64,000 nt of DNA from contig NZ_JOJM01000053.1 in NCBI RefSeq assembly GCF_000720325.1, positions 8,432-72,431 of the forward strand. The letters are read 5' to 3'. The position numbers and the translations under genes are program-made. The DNA comes from Streptomyces sp. NRRL B-1347. GTDB taxonomy: Bacteria; Actinomycetota; Actinomycetes; Streptomycetales; Streptomycetaceae. Under the pieces are notes generated by a model. It made no database searches and was not told the DNA's origin. It saw only the letters and a list, made by a program, of their open reading frames with translations. Positions 33,316 to 42,045 of the stretch are shown here, in pieces; position 1 is the stretch's first letter; every line of letters starts with the position of its first letter.

Positions 33316-34497
33316 TCACCGCGCCGCCACCTCTGCCTCTACTTCTTTCCGGGCCCGGTCGAGCACCGGAATGAATTCGTCGACCATTTCCCGGGTAACG
33401 TGCCGGGCGACGACGAGGCGCAGGGTCTCGACGAATCGCTTCGACGTGGAGACGATCCAGCCCCACGATTCGAGCCGTTCCGAAATCTTCGAGGCGTTCG
33501 GGAGCGTCACGACGACGATGTTCAGCTCCGGCTCGATGAATATTTCGTACCCGGCCGCCCGGAGTCCGGTCACGAGATGGCTCGTGACGTCGTAGTTGGT
33601 GCGCGTGATCTCCAGGAATCCCGAATGTCCCAGGTGTTCGAGAACGGCACAGGTCGCCACCGCGGCGCCGCCGGGGCGCGTACCTAGGAACGTGTGGTGG
33701 GTCGGTGTGTCGATGAAGAACGAGTCGAAGGCGAATTTCCCGGCGTCCTCGGCTCCCCGGAAGAGAAGGGCGCCCGCGGGGACGCTGACGAGCCCGTACT
33801 TGTGCGGGTCGATCGTGATCGAGTCCACGCCTTCGACCGTGAAGTCGAACTGCGGCAGATCGCGGCCGAGTTCACGGGCGAAGGGAATGATGAAGCCGCC
33901 CGTGGCCGCGTCGACGTGCAGATGGACCGCGTACGGGGCCACCGCGCGGCTGATCTCGTCGACGGCGTCGACCACGCCGAACTCGCTGCTGCCCGCGGTG
34001 GCGACGACCGCGATGGTGTGCTCGTTGACGCGCCGTGCCACCTCGTCGGCCGGAAGGCGCAGCGCCTCGTCGACCGGTACGACGACCGGGGTCAGGCCCA
34101 GGAGCCCGAAGACCTTGGTGAACGAGAAGTGCACGGTGCTGCTGACGACGACCTCGGGTCGGTCCGTGAGCCGCCCGCGGGCGCGTGCCGACTCGCGGGC
34201 CACCAGCATCGCGATGAGGTTCGCCTCGGTGCCGCCGGACACCAGGTTGCCGGATCCTCCGGGGTTGCCGAGCAGGTCGAGGAGCAGCTGGACGGCCTTC
34301 CGCTCGATCCGCTTGGCGCCGCGGAAGATGCGAACGTCACCGAGGTTGGTGTGGGCCGCGGCGGCCGACATCTCCACGCCCAGGGGGTGCGGTTCGGTGC
34401 AGATGGAGTTGAGCACGCGGTTCCACGGGACGTCGTCCGCCAGCTCCGCCGCGATCAGGCGCCGGACGTCGGCTGCGGGAATGCCGTCGGTTCGCAT
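33316..34497 (-). CDS. MfnA-like PLP-dependent amino acid decarboxylase
   Basis: A 393-aa PLP enzyme close in layout to archaeal-type tyrosine/aspartate decarboxylases (MfnA). It has NLVSGGTEANLIAM (phosphate-binding), TVHFSFTKVFGLLG, VHLHVDAATGGF with the ring-nitrogen Asp, and the PLP Lys in SITIDPHKYGLVSVPAGALL. Length fits MfnA rather than the longer group II enzyme at 295-1818. Its ATG is one base from the nitrilase-like 3 stop. It may supply an amine such as tyramine or a modified aromatic amine for amide formation; the substrate is inference. Confidence 0.92.
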   Translation of the reverse strand: MRTDGIPAADVRRLIAAELADDVPWNRVLNSICTEPHPLGVEMSAAAAHTNLGDVRIFRGAKRIERKAVQLLLDLLGNPGGSGNLVSGGTEANLIAMLVARESARARGRLTDRPEVVVSSTVHFSFTKVFGLLGLTPVVVPVDEALRLPADEVARRVNEHTIAVVATAGSSEFGVVDAVDEISRAVAPYAVHLHVDAATGGFIIPFARELGRDLPQFDFTVEGVDSITIDPHKYGLVSVPAGALLFRGAEDAGKFAFDSFFIDTPTHHTFLGTRPGGAAVATCAVLEHLGHSGFLEITRTNYDVTSHLVTGLRAAGYEIFIEPELNIVVVTLPNASKISERLESWGWIVSTSKRFVETLRLVVARHVTREMVDEFIPVLDRARKEVEAEVAAR

Positions 34498-34498
34498 G

Positions 34499-35314
34499 TC
34501 AGCTCACCCGCGCCTTGCTCGTCCGCGCGATCGGCTCCTGGCCGTCCACGAGCGCGGCGTACAGGTCAGGTCGGCGTGCCCACAGTCCGAACCACAGCGT
34601 CTGCTGGAAGCGGAGGTCGGGTTCCCTCAGGTGCCGGACGCGTGCGAGGTCCCAGGGCGCTTCGAGGACGCACTCGTGCGTGTCCCCCTCGGCGACGAAC
34701 CCCTCGGGCATCGCCACGGCGCTGCCGCCGCCGGACCGGTCGCCGAGCGAGCTGGCGAAGGCCACCGCGACGGTGTTGAGCGTCGCGATGCCCCAGACGG
34801 CCGCCCGCTGCGCGGCCTGCTCCGCGCCGTCGAGGGAGCCCGCCACGAGGAGCAGCTCCGCACCGGCCAGACACTCGATGCGCGGCGGCTCGACCAGCCA
34901 GAAGTCGGGGCCGAGCAACACCCCGACGTGGCCGAACTCGGTCTCGACGACGGGGAAGTCGTCCCCGGTGCCCGTCGTCCCGTCCGGCAGGATCGCCCGC
35001 TCCACCTGCGCGCGGAGGGTTCCGCCCGGGTCCAGCAGACGGGTCACCCGCACGGGTTTGCCGTCGGGGTGCTCCTCCGTCCAGGAGCCGGTGAGCACGT
35101 ACGTGCCGCGCCTGCGCGCGAGGCCCGTCAGGCGCTCCAGGCACCGCTCCCGCAGCCGCGGCGGCAGTGCGGAGCCGTCGTCGCCGAACACGTTCTCCGG
35201 CAGGACGACGAACTGCGCCTCGGGGGTCACCCAGCTGTCCAGGTCGTCCAGGACGACCTCGGCCGTCGCCTCGACGCTCGGGCGCCGCGCGTGCTGCGCT
35301 ACGAAGATGGTCAC
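34499..35314 (-). CDS. Nitrilase-superfamily protein 3, catalytic Cys and Lys missing
   Basis: A 271-aa divergent member of the carbon-nitrogen hydrolase family. The Glu is kept (VVLPENVFGDD), but no Lys is found at the expected place (AQVERAILPDG), and the Cys site reads GVLLGPDFWLVEPPR, with Gly. It resembles the active paralogue 4 in the xDFW signature, which suggests a duplication followed by loss of catalysis. The GTG at 35314 overlaps the stop of nitrilase 4 (GTGA). Confidence 0.87.
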   Translation of the reverse strand: MTIFVAQHARRPSVEATAEVVLDDLDSWVTPEAQFVVLPENVFGDDGSALPPRLRERCLERLTGLARRRGTYVLTGSWTEEHPDGKPVRVTRLLDPGGTLRAQVERAILPDGTTGTGDDFPVVETEFGHVGVLLGPDFWLVEPPRIECLAGAELLLVAGSLDGAEQAAQRAAVWGIATLNTVAVAFASSLGDRSGGGSAVAMPEGFVAEGDTHECVLEAPWDLARVRHLREPDLRFQQTLWFGLWARRPDLYAALVDGQEPIARTSKARVS

Positions 35315-36276
35315 GAGCCCGTCCCCTCACTCGCCGGGGCCGACCCGACCGGGCGGCCCCGCTCCGCCGCTCCCGCGCCGCGCGCCTCGGCCATGGTCGA
35401 CCGCAGTTCGGCGGCGAGGTCGCGGCGCGCTCCGACGTAGGGCTTCAGGAGCGCCCCGTACGCGCCGGGCCTGCGCAGCTCCTGCCAGCGCCGGCCGTCG
35501 CCCGCGGCGGGCGCGGTGCCGTCGGCCGGGGCGTCGAGGTCGACGACCAGCACCTCCGGCTCGTCGCTGCCCGCCTGGGCGACGATGCCGCCCGGGGTGG
35601 TGACGAGGCTCGTGCCCGCGAAGTGGATCTCGACGAGACGGTCCCCGCGCACGCCCCTGACGACCCCGACCGAGCTGGCGTAGACGATGTTGACGTCGTT
35701 CAGGTACGCCGCGGTGCGCAGCGCGTTCACCATCAGGGCCTGGTTCTGGCGGAGCGTTCCGCCCGGGACGAAGATCGTGCGCGCTCCGGCGACGGCGAGG
35801 AGCCGGATGACTTCCGGGATCCAGAAGTCCGAGCACACGGCCACGCCGATCAGGCCGAACTCGGTGTCCATGACGCCGAGCGACTCCGCCTGGCGGCACA
35901 CCACCATCTCGTTGCCGAACGCGTGCGCCTTGACGGCGCGGTCGGTGACGGCTCCCTGCCTGCCGATGACGAGCGAGGTGTTCCGGTACATCCCGTCCTG
36001 GAGGTCCTCCACGATCGAGCCGAGGACGATGTTCGTGTCGGCCTTGCGGGCCAGGGACTGGAAGCCGTCGACGACGGGCCCGGGGATCGGTGTGTCGGTG
36101 CGCCCCTTCAAGCCGTCCTGGCCCGGCATGTACCACGGCGGGCCGAGCAGGAACTCGGGGAAGCAGACCATGTCGACGTCGCCGCCGGCGCAGACTTCCT
36201 CGATCGCCTTGTACGCGCTCTGCAGGCCTTCGTCGTGATCGTCGGCCCAGCGGGTCTGTACTACCGCTACCCTCAT
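35311..36276 (-). CDS. Nitrilase-superfamily amidohydrolase 4 (triad intact)
   Basis: A 321-aa carbon-nitrogen hydrolase with all catalytic residues: Glu in MVCFPEFLL, Lys in DRAVKAHAF and Cys in GVAVCSDFWIPE. It would hydrolyse an amide or nitrile, or run the reverse acyl transfer. It is the only one of the four paralogues here that looks active. The C-terminal ~40 residues are Ala/Gly-rich and probably disordered. The ATG at 36276 is 70 bp downstream of the PaaK-like 1 stop. It may form complexes with its inactive paralogues, since the superfamily is oligomeric. Confidence 0.93.
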   Translation of the reverse strand: MRVAVVQTRWADDHDEGLQSAYKAIEEVCAGGDVDMVCFPEFLLGPPWYMPGQDGLKGRTDTPIPGPVVDGFQSLARKADTNIVLGSIVEDLQDGMYRNTSLVIGRQGAVTDRAVKAHAFGNEMVVCRQAESLGVMDTEFGLIGVAVCSDFWIPEVIRLLAVAGARTIFVPGGTLRQNQALMVNALRTAAYLNDVNIVYASSVGVVRGVRGDRLVEIHFAGTSLVTTPGGIVAQAGSDEPEVLVVDLDAPADGTAPAAGDGRRWQELRRPGAYGALLKPYVGARRDLAAELRSTMAEARGAGAAERGRPVGSAPASEGTGS

Positions 36277-36346
36277 ACGTCTCGTCTCCTCGAGATGCCA
36301 CCGGTGGACCGACCGCGGCGAGGGCTTCGCCGCCGTCGGGAGAAGG

Positions 36347-37477
36347 TCAGGACACGGCGGTGTTCCAGTCGTCCACGGCGACGATCCTGACCTCGACGTC
36401 GACGTCCAGCTCTTCGCGCACGCGCTTCTCCAGCGACCGCTTCACCTCGCCGTCGCGGACCGCGTCCCCGTCCGTGACGGCGCACGTCACGTCGAATCCG
36501 CCGTTCCGGACCTGGCAGGCGAAGTGCGGCGCCAGGTCGGGGCGGTCGAAGACGACGCGCTCCACGTCGACCGCGGAGACGGGCCCGCGGCGGGCGGGGA
36601 CCGCCTCGGTCACGCGGCCGAGCGGTGTCAGGACGGCACTCTTCTCGCCGCAGGGGCACGGGCGGTCCGCCCCGCCCAGCTCGACGAGCTCGCCGGTCGC
36701 GCCGGGCCCGTCGCCCGCCGGGTCCGTGTCCGGGGCGGTCAGCAGCAGTTCGCCGCGGGCGACGGCACCCGGGTGCGCGCCGTCGCGGGGCCCTTCGGGG
36801 GCGGTCCGGCCGCCCGGTACGTCCCGTACGGACGCCCGCAGCCGGTGGTCGCACACGTGCAGCGCGCCGTGCGCGCAGGGAACGGCGACGGTCGGAGCCG
36901 ACGGCGTCCCGTAGAGCGCGCGGGCCCGCGCCGCCCACGCGGCGCCGATCCGGTCGAGGCGCTCGCGCGAACAGGCCTCCCCCACGCAGATCACGGAGCG
37001 GACGGACGACCGGTCGAGCGGCCGCTCCGACGCGCCCGCGAGGCTCGCCAGTTCCGCGGCCAGGCTCGGCGAGCACACCAGGGCCGTCGCGCCGTACTCC
37101 TCGATCAGTCCGAGGAGCCGGGGCATCGGGCAGATGGTGTTGCTGGTGCCGACGGAGATGACGGACGCGCCGATCATCTCGATGGCGCGGTCCACTCCGG
37201 CGCCGACGAAGGACAGTTCGTACGGGGCCGCCACCACCACGACGTCGTCCGCGGTCAGGAGCTGGTCGAACGCCAGGGCCAGGTCGATCTGGTCGAGGAT
37301 CCACGCGTCCCGGGTGATGAGGACGGGGTGCGTGCGCCCCTCGCCGTCGACCCGTTCGCCGTAGCGCGCGCGGGCCGGTTCGCGGCCGCCGGCCCGGTGG
37401 GCCGGCCCGTCCGGTCCTGCACCCGGTGTCAGGAGCTCCAGGAAGCGCTCGTAGAGCCGCGATGTGGGCTCGGACAT
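36347..37477 (-). CDS. Truncated PaaK-like adenylate-forming protein 1
   Basis: A 376-aa relative of phenylacetate-CoA ligases, recognised by alignment to the paralogue at 43787: VVVAAPYELSFVGAGVDRAI and IEMIGASVISVG match IAVPYELAGVGQDLDRAIEI. It lacks about 85 N-terminal residues, the ATP-binding SSGTG loop and the GMTE motif (here YGTPSAP), so normal adenylation is doubtful. The C-terminal subdomain (ELVELGGADRPCPCGEKSAV, RVREELDVDVEVRIVAVDD) is kept. It may act as a partner or transferase domain. The ATG at 37477 is 2 bp past the UvrA-fusion stop. Confidence 0.85.
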   Translation of the reverse strand: MSEPTSRLYERFLELLTPGAGPDGPAHRAGGREPARARYGERVDGEGRTHPVLITRDAWILDQIDLALAFDQLLTADDVVVVAAPYELSFVGAGVDRAIEMIGASVISVGTSNTICPMPRLLGLIEEYGATALVCSPSLAAELASLAGASERPLDRSSVRSVICVGEACSRERLDRIGAAWAARARALYGTPSAPTVAVPCAHGALHVCDHRLRASVRDVPGGRTAPEGPRDGAHPGAVARGELLLTAPDTDPAGDGPGATGELVELGGADRPCPCGEKSAVLTPLGRVTEAVPARRGPVSAVDVERVVFDRPDLAPHFACQVRNGGFDVTCAVTDGDAVRDGEVKRSLEKRVREELDVDVEVRIVAVDDWNTAVS

Positions 37478-37479
37478 GG

Positions 37480-40400
37480 TCACCTCACCCCTGCTTCGTC
37501 GTCGTACCTGCGCCATCCGTAGGCGTCGAGGGCGCTGTCGGCCGGGCCCGGGCGCAGCAGCGGCCGCTGGTCCTCCTTGGGGTTCATGTCGACGCTCACG
37601 GCCTTCGCCAGGACGAATTCGTGATCGCCGAGTTGGTACGCGGACTCCAAGCTGCAGTCGATGGTCCCGAAGGCTCCGGAGAGCCGGGGGCACCCGTTCG
37701 ACGACGGGGTCCACGACAGGTCCTCGAAGCGGCTGTCGGGCCTGCCCTGGGAGAGCGCGGCTGCCACGTCCGTCTGGTGCTCGTCGAGGACGTTGACGCA
37801 GAACCGCCCTTCGCCCGCGATCGCCGACCAGCTGGTGCTGCGCGCCCTCACCAGGAAGCCGATGAGGGCGAGTTCCTCGGAGACGACGGTGAGCGAGCCG
37901 ATCACGAGGCCGTAGGGCGTCGACCCGTTCTGCTCGGAGTGCCGCTTCGTCCCCGCGACCACCGTGATGGCCAGCGGAAGGAGCTCGGCGAGGCCCCGCA
38001 GGTCGGGCGCGGCGCCCTGCGGGGCGTGCTCCGCCCGCCCGGCCGTGAGGTCGGCATCGGCCGCCCGCGGGACCGGTGCGCCGACGTCGTCCCGCAGTCG
38101 GCGTACGTACTGGCCCGTGCTGCTGTCCGGGTTGTCGGCGAGGGTCTCCGGGGTGCCGCAGTGGATGACGCGTCCGCCGTCGCCGCCCGCGCCGGGGCCG
38201 AGGTCGACGACCCAGTCCGAGATCGAGATGACCTTCGTGTCGTGCTCGATGACGATGATCGTGTTGCCCGTGGACAGGAGCCGCTCGAACAGCGTCAGGA
38301 GGTGGCGGATGTCGGCGGCGTGCAGTCCGCGCGTCGGCTCGTCGAAGATGAACAGCGTGCGGCTGCGGCGCTGCTTGAGGAGCTCGCCTGCGAGGTTGAG
38401 CCGCTGCGCCTCGCCGCCGGAGAGGGTGGTCGTCGCGCACCCCAGTTGCAGGTAGCCCAGGCCGAATTCGTTCAGGACGGTGAGGGCCTGCACGGCCTTG
38501 GGGCGGCTCTGCGCCTCGAACCAGTCGAGCGCGTCCTCGACGGTCATCGACAGGACGTCGTGGATGTTGCTGCCGCCGAGCCGCACGTCGAGGACGTGGT
38601 CCTGGAACTTGCGCCCTTCGCACTCCGGGCACACGACGAACTCGCTCTTGAAGAGGGTCATCTCGATCTCGGAGAGGCCGAGCCCCTTGCAGGCCTCGCA
38701 GCGGCCGCCGGGCACGTTCGGGCTGAACTGCGCGCGGCCCAGGCCGCGTTCGGCCGCGTCGGCGCTGGCGGCGAAGGCGTCCCGGAGGTGGTCGCTGATG
38801 CCGATGCAGGTGACGAGGGTGCTGCGGCTCGACCTGCCGATGGCGCGCTGCTCGACGTGGATGACCTCGTCCAGGGCGTCCGCGCCCGCGACGTCGGCGC
38901 TGTCGTCCGCCACCCCCGCCACGCGCCGGGCGATGGCGCGCGACACGGCGTCGTGGACTCCCGCCACCAGTGAGCTCTTGCCCGCGCCCGACACCCCGGA
39001 GACGCAGGTGAGGCCGCCGAGCGGGAACCTCGCGGTCTGCCGTACGACGTTGTTGCGCGAGACGTCGCGCACCTCGAGCCAGCCCCCGTCGCCCAGGTCG
39101 GCCTTGGTGCGGGTCGGCGCGGACGAGAGCAGGGCGGCCGCCGTCGGCGACTGGACGGCGTCGAGGAGGTCGGCGAAGCGGCCTTCGAAGACGACTTCGC
39201 CGCCGCGCGCACCCGCGCCCGGGCCCAGCTCGACGATCCAGTCGGCGGCTCTGATCACGGTCTCGTCGTGCTCGATGACGATGACGGTGTTCCCGAGGTC
39301 CCTGAGCCGGCGCAGCGAGGTGAGGAGCTTGCCGGTGTCGCTCTCGTGGAGACCGGCGGTCGGCTCGTCCAGGACGTACATGACGCCGGTCAGATCGCTG
39401 GCGAGGTGCTGGGCGAGGAGCAGCCGCTGGAGCTCGCCGCCGGACAGCGTCGCCACCGGCCGTTGCAGGTGCAGATGGCCGAGGCCGACCTCCACGATGT
39501 TTGCGCTCTGTTTGACGATCGCGGCCGCGAGCTCGCGGACCTGCGGCGGCAGACCGCCCGACGACAGGCTCGCGCGCAACCGGACGACCGAGTTCGACAG
39601 CTCGTCGCTCTGGAAGTCGTGGAAGGCGTGCCCCGCGACCGTCGCCTTGAGCGACTCGGGCCGGAGCCGTCCGCCGGCGCACGCGGAGCACGGTTCCTTT
39701 CCGAGGTAGTTCGTGAACGCGTTGCGCCGCGACGCGGACGTCGTGTTCTTGTAGGAACGCTGGAGGAATCCCAGGATGCCTTCGAAGCGGAAGTCGTTCG
39801 TGACCTTGCGGACCTTGATCGTGTACACCGTGTCCGAGCCGTGGAGCACCCGCTCCAGCTGTTCCGAATTCAATGATTCATACGGTGTGTCGAGGTCGAG
39901 GCCGATGTCCGCCGCCATCGCCTCGAAGACCTTGCGGACATTGGGAATCGCGAAGGTGCCCGGATCCGCGTTGTCCCAGATCTCCCTGAGCGTCTTCGAG
40001 TGGTCGGGGATGATTTTCTCCAGTGAGAAGTCGACGATCTCACCGACCCCGTCGCAGTGCAGGCACTTGCCCTCTTTCCTGTTGGGACTGAAGTGCCTCG
40101 CCGTGTGCGGCTCGGCGAAACAGCCGCAGTCGTCGCAGAACAGGTCGGGCTTCGTCGCACCCAGACAGGCCGGGCAGACGGGCCTGGATCCCGCCCCGAA
40201 CAGCAGGCGGTAGAGCCCGTCGAGACCGGTGAGCGTGCCGACGGTCGAGCGCGGATTCGACAGGCCGCCGTCCCGCTGGCGCAACGCCACGGGCGGCTGC
40301 GTGCCCGCTATCCGGTCGAATTGGTAGTCCCCGTCCCCCATGTCGAGGGACTTGCTCGACAGGGCACCCAAGTACAGCGACTTCGAGTGCTCGAAGAGGG

Positions 40401-40536
40401 TGTCGATGACGAGGGACGACTTCCCCGAACCCGAGACTCCGACGGCGACGACGAGCTTTCCCTTCGGGAAGGAGACGTCGACGGACTTCAGATTGTGGGT
40501 GGACACTCCCTCGAGAACAATGCTGTCAACACTCAT
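37480..40536 (-). CDS. UvrA-like ATPase fused to a flavin reductase domain
   Basis: A 1018-aa fusion. Residues 1-~830 are a UvrA-type double ABC ATPase, with Walker A GVSGSGKSS (33-41) and GVSGAGKSS, zinc-module Cys pairs (CPAC, CDDC, CLHC, CSAC, CEAC, CPEC), signatures LSGGELQR and LSGGEAQR and Walker B FIFDEPTRGLH. It is shorter than housekeeping UvrA, like the drug-resistance proteins DrrC and relatives that act on drug-bound DNA. Residues ~843-1005 are an HpaC-like FMN/FAD reductase (LPLAITVVAG, NGSTPYGLVIGSLTVVSEE, RFCVNVLDEHQ, GDHEFVLAKAV). The ATG overlaps the HpaB-like gene by 11 bp, so the reductase half most likely feeds that monooxygenase with reduced flavin. Confidence 0.93.
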   Translation of the reverse strand: MSVDSIVLEGVSTHNLKSVDVSFPKGKLVVAVGVSGSGKSSLVIDTLFEHSKSLYLGALSSKSLDMGDGDYQFDRIAGTQPPVALRQRDGGLSNPRSTVGTLTGLDGLYRLLFGAGSRPVCPACLGATKPDLFCDDCGCFAEPHTARHFSPNRKEGKCLHCDGVGEIVDFSLEKIIPDHSKTLREIWDNADPGTFAIPNVRKVFEAMAADIGLDLDTPYESLNSEQLERVLHGSDTVYTIKVRKVTNDFRFEGILGFLQRSYKNTTSASRRNAFTNYLGKEPCSACAGGRLRPESLKATVAGHAFHDFQSDELSNSVVRLRASLSSGGLPPQVRELAAAIVKQSANIVEVGLGHLHLQRPVATLSGGELQRLLLAQHLASDLTGVMYVLDEPTAGLHESDTGKLLTSLRRLRDLGNTVIVIEHDETVIRAADWIVELGPGAGARGGEVVFEGRFADLLDAVQSPTAAALLSSAPTRTKADLGDGGWLEVRDVSRNNVVRQTARFPLGGLTCVSGVSGAGKSSLVAGVHDAVSRAIARRVAGVADDSADVAGADALDEVIHVEQRAIGRSSRSTLVTCIGISDHLRDAFAASADAAERGLGRAQFSPNVPGGRCEACKGLGLSEIEMTLFKSEFVVCPECEGRKFQDHVLDVRLGGSNIHDVLSMTVEDALDWFEAQSRPKAVQALTVLNEFGLGYLQLGCATTTLSGGEAQRLNLAGELLKQRRSRTLFIFDEPTRGLHAADIRHLLTLFERLLSTGNTIIVIEHDTKVISISDWVVDLGPGAGGDGGRVIHCGTPETLADNPDSSTGQYVRRLRDDVGAPVPRAADADLTAGRAEHAPQGAAPDLRGLAELLPLAITVVAGTKRHSEQNGSTPYGLVIGSLTVVSEELALIGFLVRARSTSWSAIAGEGRFCVNVLDEHQTDVAAALSQGRPDSRFEDLSWTPSSNGCPRLSGAFGTIDCSLESAYQLGDHEFVLAKAVSVDMNPKEDQRPLLRPGPADSALDAYGWRRYDDEAGVR

Positions 40537-42034
40537 GACTGCCGTTCCGTCCTGCGATGAGCTTGCGGACCTGGCTCTCGCACCGCTCCAGGTCCGGATA
40601 CGTGGCGTACAGCATCGAGCGGACCCGGGCCGGGTCGCCGCGGTTCCAGGACTCGTACAGCTCCTGGCGCATCCCGAAGCGGTCCACGACGAGATCCGCG
40701 GCGAGGCCGAAGATCCGGGCCTTCTCGTCCACGCCGATGTCGCGCCCGCACATGTAGGTGTCCAGGACGCCGCGCAGTTCGGCCGCGCCCAGGTCGCCGT
40801 GCGTGGGCTGCATGATCAGTCCCGACGCCCCGATCTGCCGGACGATCGCCGACGCCCGGGTCGAGAAGCCGCCCGCGACGGCGTCGAGCGCGGCCGTGGA
40901 GCCGGGGGCGACGAGTCCGGACGCGGTCTGTGCGCACTCGGCGTCCACCGCGGCGAGCCCGAGCCGCACGACCTCGACGTACGACGTCAACTCACCCAGC
41001 AGATTGCTGACTTCGCGGAACTTGTCGACGCCGATCGCCTGGGCGAGGAGCGACGCCACGCCGAGCATGGTCCGCAGGCGGTAGTAGAAGCGGAGCTGGC
41101 CGGTGTAGAGCGACCACTTGTTCAGCTCGTGGAACCCGCGGGCGGCCACGCCGGAGTCGTCGAGCAGGAACACCCGCGACATCGGCACGAACACGTCGTC
41201 GAACACCAGCATGGCGTCCTGCTCGTCGTACCGCGAGGCCAGGCCGCCGGATTCGTCGACGTACGACTTCCGGCACAGGACGCGGAGGCCCGGGGTGCCG
41301 ATGGGGATCCCGAACCAGCAGACGTAGCTCGGATCCTGTCGGAGGTAGTTCGCCGGTGAGAGGTAGATGAGCACCTCGTGGGCATAGGGGGCCAGGGTCG
41401 CGATCTGCTTCGCGCCCCGTACGACGATGCCGTCCGCGCCGCGCCGCACCACGCGCAGTCCGAGTTCGGGACGCTCGACGGGGCTCGACGACCGGTCGAT
41501 CTGCGGATCGCCCAGGCCGTGGGTGAGCGACAGGTCGTTCTCCCGGCAGTAGTGGTAGTAGTTCTCCGCGTTGCGGCCGAACTCCGGATCCACGTTGGCG
41601 AGCTCGAAGCGGTAGTCGTAGAGCCCGACCACGACGTTCGCCATGAAGTCGGGCACCCGGGAGAGCTGACCGCCCGAACTCTCCGCCCAGCGGTGGGAGT
41701 TGCGCCACTTCCAGGTGAGCTCCTCGCGGCTTGACGGTGCGAGGTAGGAGCGGCTGACCAGTCTGCCCGTGGTGTCGGACCGGTAGAGCATCTCGTCCGC
41801 GCGTCCCGGCGCGTGCTGGTCGTCGTAGAGGCCCGCAAGGGTGGACAGCATCGGCCGGAACCGCGGTTCAGCGGTCACGTCGACCCTGCGTCCGTCGGAC
41901 CAGACCTCCCGCTTGTCGCGGAGGCTGGCCGTGTAGTCCGACCCTCGCCACGCGCCCCCGGGGGAGCCCGGCAGGATCTCGATGTCGTTGCCCGGCCCCG
42001 CGGCGTCGGAGGCCCTCGGTTCTGCCGTCGTCAC
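40526..42034 (-). CDS. HpaB-like flavin-dependent monooxygenase (oxygenase component)
   Basis: A 502-aa member of the 4-hydroxyphenylacetate 3-hydroxylase family. These use reduced flavin from a separate reductase to hydroxylate phenols ortho to the OH. Visible features are the N-terminal GSDYTASLRDKREVWSDGRRV, the central YLSPANYLRQDPSYVCWFGI and FDDVFVPMSRVFL, and the acyl-CoA-dehydrogenase-like helical C-terminus (FYYRLRTMLGVASLLAQAIG). The GTG at 42034 is set by AGGAG 10 nt upstream. Its reductase is probably the C-terminal half of the overlapping UvrA fusion. It may turn a tyrosine-derived unit into a catechol. Confidence 0.93.
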   Translation of the reverse strand: MTTAEPRASDAAGPGNDIEILPGSPGGAWRGSDYTASLRDKREVWSDGRRVDVTAEPRFRPMLSTLAGLYDDQHAPGRADEMLYRSDTTGRLVSRSYLAPSSREELTWKWRNSHRWAESSGGQLSRVPDFMANVVVGLYDYRFELANVDPEFGRNAENYYHYCRENDLSLTHGLGDPQIDRSSSPVERPELGLRVVRRGADGIVVRGAKQIATLAPYAHEVLIYLSPANYLRQDPSYVCWFGIPIGTPGLRVLCRKSYVDESGGLASRYDEQDAMLVFDDVFVPMSRVFLLDDSGVAARGFHELNKWSLYTGQLRFYYRLRTMLGVASLLAQAIGVDKFREVSNLLGELTSYVEVVRLGLAAVDAECAQTASGLVAPGSTAALDAVAGGFSTRASAIVRQIGASGLIMQPTHGDLGAAELRGVLDTYMCGRDIGVDEKARIFGLAADLVVDRFGMRQELYESWNRGDPARVRSMLYATYPDLERCESQVRKLIAGRNGSHEC

Positions 42035-42045
42035 CGTCAGCACTC

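Noticed and set aside
36347..39691. One 1114-codon minus-strand frame joining PaaK-like 1 to upstream sequence
   Set aside because: The first ~740 codons are out of frame with the UvrA-like gene and spell Arg-rich nonsense; the true start is the ATG at 37477, next to the UvrA-fusion stop.
37480..40536. Housekeeping UvrA of nucleotide excision repair
   Set aside because: The ATPase part is shorter than standard UvrA, is fused to a flavin reductase and lies within a biosynthetic operon without uvrB or uvrC.
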